Source: Pseudomonadota bacterium (GTDB lineage: Bacteria; Pseudomonadota; Gammaproteobacteria; Steroidobacterales; Woeseiaceae). From it: a stretch of 10,685 nt of DNA. Below are positions 1-6,738 of the stretch, one piece after another; position 1 is the first letter of the stretch; the number at the start of each line of letters is the position of its first letter. The DNA is taken from NCBI GenBank assembly GCA_022565135.1, contig JADFKA010000036.1, positions 1 to 10,685 on the forward strand. The letters are read 5' to 3'. Position numbers and translations under genes: made by a program. The notes under the pieces are model-generated. The model was not told where the DNA came from. It made no database searches and saw nothing but the letters and a program-made list of their open reading frames with translations.

Positions 1-2008
1 GAACAACATCGGTGCGCCGGATTGGGTCATGAAGTCGTTGTTCCTGCTGCTCGTGATCGGTTTTGTCGCTGCCCTGATTATTTCCTGGGCCTACGAAATA
101 ACACCGGAAGGCATCAAGCGCGAGCGTGATGTGATTCGCGATGAATCGATTACGCATCTGACCGCAAAGAAACTCGACTACATCACGTTGGTCGCAGCGC
201 TCGGCGTTGCGGGCATGTTTGGGTGGCAGCAGCTGGCCGGCGACCAACCTGCATCAGCATCGTTGCCAATCGCCACTGGTACGACAAGCGATTCCGCTGC
301 TTCGTCTGCCAGGCTCGGCGCCCAGTCCATCGCCGTACTCCCCTTCGCCAATCGCAGCAACCGCGACGAAGACCTGTTTTTCACCGATGGCATCCACGAC
401 GACCTGCTGACTCAGCTGGCGAAAATCCGTGATCTGAAAGTAATCTCGCGCACCTCTGTCATGCAGTATCGCGACACCGACCTGCGCATTCCTGAGATCG
501 CGCAAGAGCTGGGCGTCGCGACCGTGCTGGAGGGCGGCGTGCAACGTGCCGGGCAGCGAATCCGTATCAACGCCCAATTGATTGATGTGGCGACTGATCA
601 ACACATCTGGGCCGAAACTTTCGATCGCGAAATGACGATTGATAATCTGTTCGATATTCAGACGGAGATCACGCGCAAGATTGTCACCGCTGTAAGAGGG
701 CAATTGACGACAGAGGAACAGCAGGCGTTTGCTGTTGCGCCGACACAAAGCCTCGCAGCATACGATGCCTTTTTGCGTGCCCGCAATCTGCTAACCGGTT
801 CCGGTTACAACATGGAGAAATACAAAGCGGCGCAGCCCTTCGCCGAACAGGCCGTGGCACTCGACCCGAATTTTGCGTTAGCCCACCTGTTATTAGCTGA
901 CCTACATGGTATGGCGGTCTGGATGGGCTACGATACGTCGCTGCAACGCGAACAAGCGGCGCGAGCGGCACTGAGTAAAGCGGCAATGGTCCTCAGTCCC
1001 GGGTCACCCGAATTGCTGGCCGCCCGTGGTGAATTCCTGTATCGCTTCGAACAAGACTACCCGGCGGCTTTAACCGAATTGCTCCAAGCTCATGCTGCAA
1101 TGCCGGGTGATGCATCGATTCTGGAAAAACTCGGATTCACGCAACGACGATTAGGCCTTTGGGAAGAATCCGTAGAAAGCATGCTGCAAGCCGCCGACCT
1201 GGATCCCGCAAACGCCAGCGCATTGGCGACCGCCGCCGATACCCTGGCAGTCATGCAACAGTGGGCGCGCCTGGAAAATCTTCTATCGAGTTCACTAGAA
1301 CGCTTCAAAGATGATACAGACATGGCGACAACCGCGGCATTGCTGCCGCTGCGGTCGCAGGGAGATGTTGAGGCCGCACGTGCACGCTTGGACAATGTAC
1401 GCCCCGACTCCGGCGAAACTTACGTTATTTCGACGACGGAATTGCCTTGGTATGAACACGATTTTGACGGAGTCATCAGTTCCTTCGACCATCCGCTGAT
1501 CAGGGAAGTGATGTCGCTCCCTGGTTGGGTGGGCTATCGCGAGCTGAATCTTGCGTTGGCGTACCGGCGATTGGGTGAGACTGACAGGGCAGATCAACTG
1601 CTTGACGAGGCTGTTCATGATCTGGCCACTATTGACCGCAGTCTAACACCAGCACTTGTGGCATCCGAGCTCGACACCTTGGCTCTAGCGTTGGCATTGC
1701 AAGGCAAAAAGACGCGGGCGATCGAAATTGCCGAAGAGGCAACCCGGATTCTTTCATTAGAGAACGATAAATTGGAAGGCCAGTGGCCGCTGAAAGTGCT
1801 GTGCAAGGTGCTCGCGCTGAGCGGCGAACGCGACCGTGCACTCGAAATGATGGCGCAGCTGATTGACGAACCCAACGGCTTCGTGCGCTGGGAGATGTAT
1901 CTTGATCCGCGCTGGGATTTCTTCCGCGACGACGAGCGCTTCAACGATTTGATCCGGCCACATAATCTCGAGCAGTCAGCGTATGCACAGGTGGGCAGCA
2001 CGCAATAG
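1..2008 (+). CDS. Membrane-anchored TolB-like/TPR protein (5' end outside window)
   Basis: The reading frame is open back to base 2, so the ATG at 29 is probably internal: the residues before it (NNIGAPDWV) continue a membrane hairpin typical of this family, and the real start lies upstream of the window. Counting from that ATG, a transmembrane helix spans about residues 2-20, followed by an 'EITPEGIKRERDV' juxtamembrane motif, another helix at about 50-68, a low-complexity linker, then a TolB-N-terminal-like domain (COG5616 type) at about 99-235 starting 'SIAVLPFANRS'. The remainder is helical and TPR-like, clearest at about 265-300 and 340-395. Relatives are often labelled adenylate cyclase because they share TolB/TPR modules with cyclases and DNA-binding regulators, but no cyclase domain is visible here. 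The role is probably protein-protein interaction or signalling at the inner membrane; function unknown. The gene leads a probable four-gene operon. Confidence 0.85.
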   Translation, partial: NNIGAPDWVMKSLFLLLVIGFVAALIISWAYEITPEGIKRERDVIRDESITHLTAKKLDYITLVAALGVAGMFGWQQLAGDQPASASLPIATGTTSDSAASSARLGAQSIAVLPFANRSNRDEDLFFTDGIHDDLLTQLAKIRDLKVISRTSVMQYRDTDLRIPEIAQELGVATVLEGGVQRAGQRIRINAQLIDVATDQHIWAETFDREMTIDNLFDIQTEITRKIVTAVRGQLTTEEQQAFAVAPTQSLAAYDAFLRARNLLTGSGYNMEKYKAAQPFAEQAVALDPNFALAHLLLADLHGMAVWMGYDTSLQREQAARAALSKAAMVLSPGSPELLAARGEFLYRFEQDYPAALTELLQAHAAMPGDASILEKLGFTQRRLGLWEESVESMLQAADLDPANASALATAADTLAVMQQWARLENLLSSSLERFKDDTDMATTAALLPLRSQGDVEAARARLDNVRPDSGETYVISTTELPWYEHDFDGVISSFDHPLIREVMSLPGWVGYRELNLALAYRRLGETDRADQLLDEAVHDLATIDRSLTPALVASELDTLALALALQGKKTRAIEIAEEATRILSLENDKLEGQWPLKVLCKVLALSGERDRALEMMAQLIDEPNGFVRWEMYLDPRWDFFRDDERFNDLIRPHNLEQSAYAQVGSTQ

Positions 2009-2044
2009 CTGAGGAAATCGAATCGAGCCCTGAAGGAGAACAAC

Positions 2045-2479
2045 ATGGCACGCATAACGGCAAAACTAACCACCGGCATGGTTGTGCACCTGTCCAATGG
2101 ACGGCACGAATGGCTGGGCGACGAGCCCGCAAGCTCCGGTGGCACCGATACCGGACCTGACCCTTACGAGCTGCTATTGGGTTCCCTTGCTGCCTGTACC
2201 TGCGTGACGCTATCCTGGTACTGCAAAAACAAAGGCTGGCCGCTGGAATCGGTCAGCGCTTCGTATGACTTTTCACGCATTCACGCCGAGGACTGTGAAG
2301 ACTGCGATATTCCTGACAGGGGATTTATCGAGCAGATCACGAGCAATGTTCATATCGAGGGCGATTTCGACGATTCACAGCGAAAACGCCTCGCGCAAAT
2401 AGCCCAGCGTTGCCCCGTACACAAGACCCTGGCGCATGGCGTCGAGTTCGAGGACCATGCATCCTTCGGGCCAGGTTGA
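2045..2479 (+). CDS. OsmC-family protein
   Basis: This 144-residue protein has the usual length of OsmC/Ohr-fold proteins, many of which are thiol-dependent peroxidases that reduce organic hydroperoxides in the cytoplasm. The core signature is clear: 'PDPYELLLGSLAACTCVTL' around residues 38-56 with the expected peroxidatic cysteine at C51 (C53 is close by), and the second conserved cysteine in 'RCPVHKTL' at C123. An H80-x3-C84-x2-C87 segment in the middle is seen in some OsmC subgroups. An AAGGAG ribosome binding site at 2033-2038 sits 6 nt before the ATG. The gene begins 36 bp after the TolB-like/TPR gene and 13 bp before the VOC gene, so cotranscription is likely. Family assignment is firm; the substrate is not known. 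Confidence 0.9.
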   Translation: MARITAKLTTGMVVHLSNGRHEWLGDEPASSGGTDTGPDPYELLLGSLAACTCVTLSWYCKNKGWPLESVSASYDFSRIHAEDCEDCDIPDRGFIEQITSNVHIEGDFDDSQRKRLAQIAQRCPVHKTLAHGVEFEDHASFGPG

Positions 2480-2492
2480 GAGGAAATAAATC

Positions 2493-2891
2493 ATGACACC
2501 GAAACTGACCGGCGTAGATCATCTTCATGTCGATGTGGGCAGTTGGAGCGAGGCCGAGGATTGGTACGAGTCCGTATTAAACTTCAAACGAGTTGATGCG
2601 TTGATGGGCTGGGCTGTCAAGAACGGTCCTCTGACTATAGAGAATCCGGAAAGCACAATTCACCTGGCGCTGTTCGAATCAGACGAGCCGATAAGCACGA
2701 ATGTCGTTGCGTTCGGCGCAAGCGGGGAAGAATTTCTGAACTGGAAGACTCACCTCGAAAATCACGGTCTCAAACTCCGAGTTACCGATCACAAGCAGGC
2801 GTACTCGATTTACTTCAGCGATCCGTGGAAAAACGGCCTCGAGATAACCACTTACGAACGCGACTTTGTCGCCGGAAAACTGGACGCATAA
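2493..2891 (+). CDS. VOC (glyoxalase/bleomycin-resistance fold) family protein
   Basis: This 132-residue protein starts with the typical VOC opening 'TGVDHLHVDV', followed by a helix ('EAEDWYESVLNF') and a second beta-alpha-beta half ending 'YFSDPWKNGLEITTYE'. That is one full VOC unit, usually active as a dimer. Candidate metal ligands are H10 or H12, H57 and E117, the positions expected from the fold. Members include glyoxalases, dioxygenases and thiol-transfer enzymes, and the sequence does not decide between them. A GAGAGGA ribosome binding site at 2478-2484 overlaps the OsmC stop region. Its TAA shares a base with the ATG of the next gene, so translation of the two is probably coupled. 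A role in detoxifying reactive electrophiles is inferred from the OsmC and FMN-reductase neighbours. Confidence 0.85.
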   Translation: MTPKLTGVDHLHVDVGSWSEAEDWYESVLNFKRVDALMGWAVKNGPLTIENPESTIHLALFESDEPISTNVVAFGASGEEFLNWKTHLENHGLKLRVTDHKQAYSIYFSDPWKNGLEITTYERDFVAGKLDA

Positions 2892-3517
2892 TGTCGAACT
2901 CAAAGAATCTGAATACGGCTGTCATCTATGGCAGTGCCCGTCGCGACCGCCACGGTATCAAGGCGGCCCGTTTTATTGTACGCAAGCTCAAAGATCGCGG
3001 TCACGATGTAACGCTGGTCGATTCGCAGGAATACGAATTGCCGATGCTGGACTGGATGTACAAAGAGTATGAGTCGGGGCAGGCGCCAGAGGCCATGCAA
3101 CAAGTTGCCGATATCCTCAAAGCCGCAGATGGCTTTATCGTCATCAGCGCCGAGTACAATCACAGCATCCCGGCCGCGCTGAAAAACCTGCTGGACCACT
3201 TCCAGAGCGAATACCTGTACAAGCCGAGTGGCATCATCACGTATTCGGCCGGGCCATTCGGCGGTGTGCGGGCATTGGTCAATCTGCGTGCCATTCTCGC
3301 GGAACTCGGCACGCCGAGCATACCCAGCGCCTTTCCGGTCTCGCAGATATTCAAAGCCTTCGATGACGATGGCACAGCCCTCGACACAACCTACGACGAG
3401 CGGATCGTCAAGTTTCTTGATGAGTTCGAGTGGTATTCAACCGCATTGCAACATGCGCGTAATCGCCAGCAATGCAGCGTGGATAGCCCGATACAGCAGC
3501 AAATGTGCCGCGGCTAG
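2891..3517 (+). CDS. NADPH-dependent FMN reductase (flavodoxin-like fold)
   Basis: This 208-residue protein has the size and motifs of the NADPH-dependent FMN reductase / azoreductase-type family. A phosphate-binding loop 'YGSARRDRHG' lies at 13-22 after the first beta strand. The family signature 'SAEYNHSIPAALKNLLDHF' lies at 86-104, and a flavin-ring loop 'YSAGPFGG' at 118-125. Such enzymes use NAD(P)H to reduce free FMN, quinones, azo compounds or chromate. I chose the ATG at 2891 because the protein then begins right before the first beta strand and the ATG overlaps the upstream stop by one base (TAATG coupling). An in-frame ATG at 2825 would add 22 residues lying entirely inside the VOC gene. 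It is the last gene of the probable TolB/TPR-OsmC-VOC-reductase operon. The tail after about residue 190 looks poorly conserved. Confidence 0.9.
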   Translation: MSNSKNLNTAVIYGSARRDRHGIKAARFIVRKLKDRGHDVTLVDSQEYELPMLDWMYKEYESGQAPEAMQQVADILKAADGFIVISAEYNHSIPAALKNLLDHFQSEYLYKPSGIITYSAGPFGGVRALVNLRAILAELGTPSIPSAFPVSQIFKAFDDDGTALDTTYDERIVKFLDEFEWYSTALQHARNRQQCSVDSPIQQQMCRG

Positions 3518-3603
3518 GCGCGCAGGCCAATGTTTCGGTGGTAAAAATACTGGAATCTGCATAAAGAATTCGCTGTCGGTGCCGATGATATTAAATACGC
3601 GCT

Positions 3604-3631
3604 ATGTCTGCTTTCGACCCAAGGCGGACGT
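3604..3631. repeat. Short palindromic intergenic repeat (REP-like hairpin)
   Basis: An 11-nt left arm (3604-3614) and right arm (3621-3631) flank a 6-nt CGACCC loop. Read as + strand RNA, all 11 positions pair, three of them as G-U pairs. On the minus strand those three would be A-C mismatches. From memory, similar palindromes with a 'tttcgaccca' or 'tttgggtcga' centre recur between genes in many proteobacteria and give spurious peptides resembling 'FRPKAD', which is exactly what one frame reads here. There is no T-run afterwards, so it is not a classic intrinsic terminator, though it could shield the 3' end of the upstream mRNA. Only one copy is present in this window. Confidence 0.5.
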
Positions 3632-3692
3632 TGGGTTTGCGTGAGTGTAGTTGGCGTTTGATTTAGGTGTTGTCGCGCAAAAGGAAATCTGA

Positions 3693-4085
3693 ATGTCTGA
3701 TGCAGCCGAAAAAGAACCAGAGCAGTACATCTCCGAACAACAGCACAAAGATAATTTGGTTAACCAATTATCCACGTCGCCTGAGATCGTAGAGCAATTA
3801 CGTGGTTACGGCATAAATGAAGACAGGAAGTGCAGACTTGAATATTTCTTTTATACCAATGCTGCGGAAAAGGCTGGATCCTTATCATCTGAGCTCACTG
3901 ACATGGGCTACGATGCCACTTTCAATAAATCCGTCCCAGGCAAAAAAATTAAAATAGTTGCCGGCGCGACCGTACCCGTGCTAATGGCGACAGAGAAAGT
4001 CCTCGAATGGACCGAGTCTATGTGCAACATTGGCTACAAGCACGATTGTGAATTCGATGGCTGGGGCCTTAATCCCGAACAGTAA
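3693..4085 (+). CDS. RraB-family ribonuclease E inhibitor-like protein
   Basis: This small 130-residue protein is close in length to E. coli RraB (138). The N-terminal half has the pattern of a helix ('DNLVNQLSTSPEIVEQLRGYG'), a strand 'RLEYFFYT', a helix and 'MGYDATF'. The C-terminus ends in 'HDCEFDGWG' (117-125), which matches the RraB hallmark around 'YDGWG'. Known RraB binds RNase E and alters degradosome composition and mRNA decay in the cytoplasm; that role is inferred here from the family. It lacks the very acidic C-terminal tail of E. coli RraB. An AAGGA ribosome binding site at 3681-3685 precedes the ATG by 7 nt. It sits alone, 175 bp after the reductase and convergent with the amidohydrolase, so it probably has its own promoter, though I saw no convincing -35/-10 pair. 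Confidence 0.7.
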   Translation: MSDAAEKEPEQYISEQQHKDNLVNQLSTSPEIVEQLRGYGINEDRKCRLEYFFYTNAAEKAGSLSSELTDMGYDATFNKSVPGKKIKIVAGATVPVLMATEKVLEWTESMCNIGYKHDCEFDGWGLNPEQ

Positions 4086-4125
4086 GCTGCTGGCCCAACG
4101 CTCTCGTCGAAATCGAATACCTTTC

Positions 4126-5574
4126 TTACTCTCTCCGCAGAGGCTCAACCCGTAACTCCCAGTCAGCATGATCGTCGGGACCGGCTGGTCCTATCATGCC
4201 CTCGGCTGACTTGAGCAATGACTCGGCGTCGTGAATCACTCCGGCTTTGATGACGAGCTGTACGTCACGTGCGGCCTTGATGTCATCGAGTGGGTTGCCC
4301 CTGGCTACGTAGAGGTCGGCAAGTTTTCCCACTGCAATGGAACCGAGTTTGTCCGCGACGCCAAGCGCGTTGGCGCCGTTGATCGTCGCTGCTTTGAGCA
4401 CCACAACACTCGGCAGGCCCGCATGTACCATTGCCAGCAATTCGCGATGATAGGCGAAGCCCGGCAATAGTGACGTATAGACGGGCTCATCGGTGCCCAC
4501 GATCAGAAGACGTTCACCGCCGGATTTGTAGAGCTTTATCAATTCCAGCATGCGCTGCGAAAACTCGGCCGCGTCCGATTCGGGCGGCGGTGGCCCGCGT
4601 TTCTCGAGTAAGGCTTGTGCATACGGTGTGAAGTATCTGGCTTCATCGGTCCAGATCATGTCGGAGCCGAGTTCGTTGCGTAAATTGATGCCGCCGTACA
4701 TTTGCAGATTGGCATCGTAATACACGTCGTGCTCCAGGATCAGATCGATCATCGCCTGCATGTCGGCGCTTCCCGGACCGCCGCTACCCAACGTCAACTG
4801 GTGTTCGACGCGGTCGATCCCCATCAGAATCGCGTCTCGCAGCTGCACATCGTATTCGCCATCGTAATTGGTCAGATGGCCCGTCGTGGTCATGCCACGT
4901 TTGTGCGCCTGCTCGATCAGAATTCTGGCTTCACTGGGAGTGGCCTGTTTGATCTTGATGCTAACGACGCCTTTTGATGCCCAATAATCGACCTCTGCGC
5001 GAATTTCCGCTTCGCTGATGTCATTCGGCCATGCTATGCAATCGTCGAGCGCCGTCTTGATGCTGTATTCGCACCTGAATCCGCCGAAATACGGCCCGGA
5101 CGCGAACAACCGCGGACCGATCGCCTTCCCGGCGTCGATCAGATCACGATGCTTAATGACGCGATCGGGGAAAAACTCGCCGGCTGACCAGGTCGACGTC
5201 ACGCCGTTCGCCAGGAAGACGATGCCGTTATAGACGACCTCTTCCGCCCGTCCGTTGTCCACAAGATCGAAATTGTAGTGCGCGTGCAGATCAATCATAC
5301 CCGGCAAGATCGTTGCCGAATCGGTCAGATCGATGACTGTTGCCGCAGCAAGATCGCTCTCTGTTAAAACGGCGTCTATTGCGACGAAAACTCCGTCGCG
5401 AATCACGATGCCCGTATTGCGCCGACGCGTATCGCTGATACCATCGAACAGCCAGCCACCACGGACGATGACTCGCTCCGACGACGGCTCAGCCCATTGC
5501 GCGTGAACCGACACAGAGGCCAACAACAGACACAGCGCTTTCATTTTTAAGGATTTACATATGCATGCGGACAT
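4126..5574 (-). CDS. Secreted metal-dependent amidohydrolase (imidazolonepropionase-like)
   Basis: From the ATG at 5574 the protein has 482 residues. I prefer this start because a GAGG ribosome binding site lies 6 nt upstream; an in-frame TTG at 5607 and an ATG at 5544 are alternatives. A hydrophobic signal peptide ('KALCLLLASVSVHA') ends in an AxA-like site before Q, so export to the periplasm is likely. Domains are an N-terminal beta-sandwich half ('VIVRGGWLFDG'), the amidohydrolase TIM barrel, and the returning C-terminal sandwich ('GSIAVGKLADLYV'). Metal-site candidates counted from 5574 are H97 and H99 in 'DLHAH', a lysine in 'VSIKIKQ' (K207 or K209), H233 in 'TTGHL', H258 in 'RVEHQ' and D362 in 'VGTDEP', all intact. 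Relatives include Xaa-Pro dipeptidase/prolidase-like and imidazolonepropionase-like hydrolases. The substrate cannot be read from sequence. It is transcribed alone, convergent with rraB. Confidence 0.88.
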   Translation of the reverse strand: MSACICKSLKMKALCLLLASVSVHAQWAEPSSERVIVRGGWLFDGISDTRRRNTGIVIRDGVFVAIDAVLTESDLAAATVIDLTDSATILPGMIDLHAHYNFDLVDNGRAEEVVYNGIVFLANGVTSTWSAGEFFPDRVIKHRDLIDAGKAIGPRLFASGPYFGGFRCEYSIKTALDDCIAWPNDISEAEIRAEVDYWASKGVVSIKIKQATPSEARILIEQAHKRGMTTTGHLTNYDGEYDVQLRDAILMGIDRVEHQLTLGSGGPGSADMQAMIDLILEHDVYYDANLQMYGGINLRNELGSDMIWTDEARYFTPYAQALLEKRGPPPPESDAAEFSQRMLELIKLYKSGGERLLIVGTDEPVYTSLLPGFAYHRELLAMVHAGLPSVVVLKAATINGANALGVADKLGSIAVGKLADLYVARGNPLDDIKAARDVQLVIKAGVIHDAESLLKSAEGMIGPAGPDDHADWELRVEPLRRE

Positions 5575-5607
5575 TTCAACCTCGCACTTTCGCAGATTAC
5601 CGACCAA

Positions 5608-5712
5608 GCTTAGACTAGATTAGAATAGGATTTTTACAAGCCCAAAGTGACCTGACGCCGTAAATTAGATACTGTCTGAAAAGGTCTAAATTCAATACAA
5701 CTCGGACAAATT
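5608..5712. promoter_or_regulatory. AT-rich divergent intergenic region, probable promoters for both flanking genes
   Basis: This 105 bp gap lies between the divergent amidohydrolase and the membrane-protein gene and is clearly richer in A/T than its surroundings. Both genes must start transcription in or near it. Candidate + strand boxes are TTAGAT and TAAATT, 16 nt apart, around 5664-5692; candidate minus-strand boxes lie around 5612-5641. All match the sigma-70 consensus only weakly. An imperfect inverted repeat (AAATTAGA near 5662 and TCTAAATT near 5685) could be an operator. This is position-based inference; no box is strong enough to call alone. Confidence 0.3.
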
Positions 5713-6138
5713 TTGCAACTAAAGCAAAAAATTATCAGAACTTTTTTACATGTCGTTGGTGTGGTCATGCTTGTCAACGGCATCTGGATGGTCTCGCAAG
5801 CGCTCGAATGGTTTGTCAATATTCCGGCAGATATGCTGGCGACGGGCCAACCGAACGGGCACCTGATCCGTGATGTTGGCTTTGCCTACATCGTCTTCGG
5901 TTTCGCACTGAACTGGTGCGCATTGGAATTGCAAAACCGTCGTGCCGTGTTCTTGATGATTGCCTTTTTTATGGTTGCTCACGCGACTGGACATACGGTC
6001 GAAATCCTGATCGGCCTGCTACCGGTTTCGCATTGGTGGATTGACTTGCCGCTGGTGCTGCTGCCTGGACTGATTTTCGGCGTCCTCGCGATGCCACGTG
6101 TTTGGGTTTTCATGGTCGGCGACGGAGTGCGTCACTGA
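5713..6138 (+). CDS. Small four-helix membrane protein of unknown function
   Basis: The 141-residue product is almost entirely hydrophobic, with four predicted transmembrane helices at about 8-30, 52-72, 78-100 and 107-128 and short loops. The motif 'HLIRDVGFAYIVFG' after the first loop resembles other uncharacterised bacterial integral membrane proteins of this size; I cannot assign a named function. Histidines H90 and H94 lie within the third helix and H107 at the edge of the fourth. The longest start is a TTG at 5713 with only a weak ribosome binding site. The next in-frame start, ATG 5767, would cut into the first helix, so TTG is favoured. It is divergent from the amidohydrolase, and its last 120 bp are antisense to the tail of the histidine kinase frame. 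The membrane protein keeps its fourth helix in that overlap, so this strand is the more likely genuine coding one. Confidence 0.7.
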   Translation: MQLKQKIIRTFLHVVGVVMLVNGIWMVSQALEWFVNIPADMLATGQPNGHLIRDVGFAYIVFGFALNWCALELQNRRAVFLMIAFFMVAHATGHTVEILIGLLPVSHWWIDLPLVLLPGLIFGVLAMPRVWVFMVGDGVRH

Positions 6139-6714
6139 GATATCCGCAAGCAGGGTCGCGGTAAATACAGACCCTTCGCCCGGCGTTCCGGAAAGCTCCA
6201 GCTTACCGCCTAGCAGATGACAATACTCCCGCGTGATCGTAAGCCCCAGGCCGCTGCCTGGTTGACCACTTTCGGTGGAATTTCTGACTTGACTGAATGC
6301 GTCGAACACGGTTTTCGCCTGCTCAGGCGTGATGCCAATTCCGGAGTCTCTTACCTCGAGGACAATCATTGCGTCGCCGGCGACGACATCCCGTCGGACA
6401 TTGACTTCAATGCGACCGTCCTTGGTGAACTTGGCCGCATTGCTCAACAGATTGAACAGCACCTGACGCATCTTGGTCTTGTCCGACCGCATCATGCCGA
6501 TGTCGGTGGGACAGTCAAGATCCAGTGTGTTGCCATTTTTCTCGACCAGCTGGCTGCAGGCCGTGACAACTTCATCCACCAGCTCCTTGAGGGCAAATCG
6601 AGTGACTTCAATGTCGGTTTTGCCGGCTTCGATCTTGGACAAGTCCAGCACATCGGAGATCAGGGCTAGCAGGTGCATTCCGGCCGCATTGATCTTCTTG
6701 AAATCCGATTTCAT
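6019..6714 (-). CDS. Histidine kinase fragment 3: second HisKA helix and HATPase domain
   Basis: This 231-codon frame starts at ATG 6714 inside the HisKA domain ('INAAGMHLLALISDVLDLSKIEAGK') and carries a complete HATPase_c domain: N-box 'RQVLFNLLSNAAKFT' (83-97), G1 'DSGIGI' (123-128), an F-box near 'FDAFSQV' (137-143) and G2 'GSGLGL' (153-158). It is in the same frame as the PAS-HisKA fragment, eight codons after that fragment's TAA. No ribosome binding site is visible before ATG 6714. The ATPase fold should end near residue 190 (about base 6144). The last 41 residues are polar, Q/N/R-rich, unlike the family, and lie antisense to the membrane-protein gene, so they may be read-through after loss of the original stop. 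Confidence 0.65.
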   Translation of the reverse strand: MKSDFKKINAAGMHLLALISDVLDLSKIEAGKTDIEVTRFALKELVDEVVTACSQLVEKNGNTLDLDCPTDIGMMRSDKTKMRQVLFNLLSNAAKFTKDGRIEVNVRRDVVAGDAMIVLEVRDSGIGITPEQAKTVFDAFSQVRNSTESGQPGSGLGLTITREYCHLLGGKLELSGTPGEGSVFTATLLADISVTHSVADHENPNTWHREDAENQSRQQHQRQVNPPMRNR

Positions 6715-6738
6715 TGCTGCGTGATCGTGATTCTCGGA

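Noticed and set aside
254..748. 164-codon minus-strand frame
   Set aside because: It is antisense to the conserved TolB-like domain and has no recognisable fold.
1615..2145. 176-codon minus-strand frame
   Set aside because: It is antisense to the TPR gene end and OsmC start, with Ser/Arg-rich composition typical of shadow frames.
2825..2890. Longer start for the FMN reductase (ATG at 2825)
   Set aside because: The added 22 residues overlap the VOC gene completely and are not flavodoxin-like; ATG 2891 gives a TAATG coupled start right before the first beta strand.
3228..3644. 138-codon + strand frame overlapping the end of the FMN reductase
   Set aside because: It lies mostly in another frame of the reductase, has no recognisable domain, and ends by reading through the palindromic repeat ('FRPKAD'-like peptide).
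4086..4125. Bidirectional terminator between rraB-like and amidohydrolase genes
   Set aside because: Only a 4 bp inverted repeat is found at the edge (ctct-ccgc-agag), and there is no T-run on either strand.
5575..5607. TTG start at 5607 for the amidohydrolase
   Set aside because: ATG 5574 has a GAGG ribosome binding site at good spacing and gives a normal signal peptide; the longer form would bury the hydrophobic core behind about 20 mixed residues.
6217..6669. 150-codon + strand frame
   Set aside because: It is antisense to the conserved HATPase domain, whose motifs are unmistakable, and has no ribosome binding site or family resemblance.
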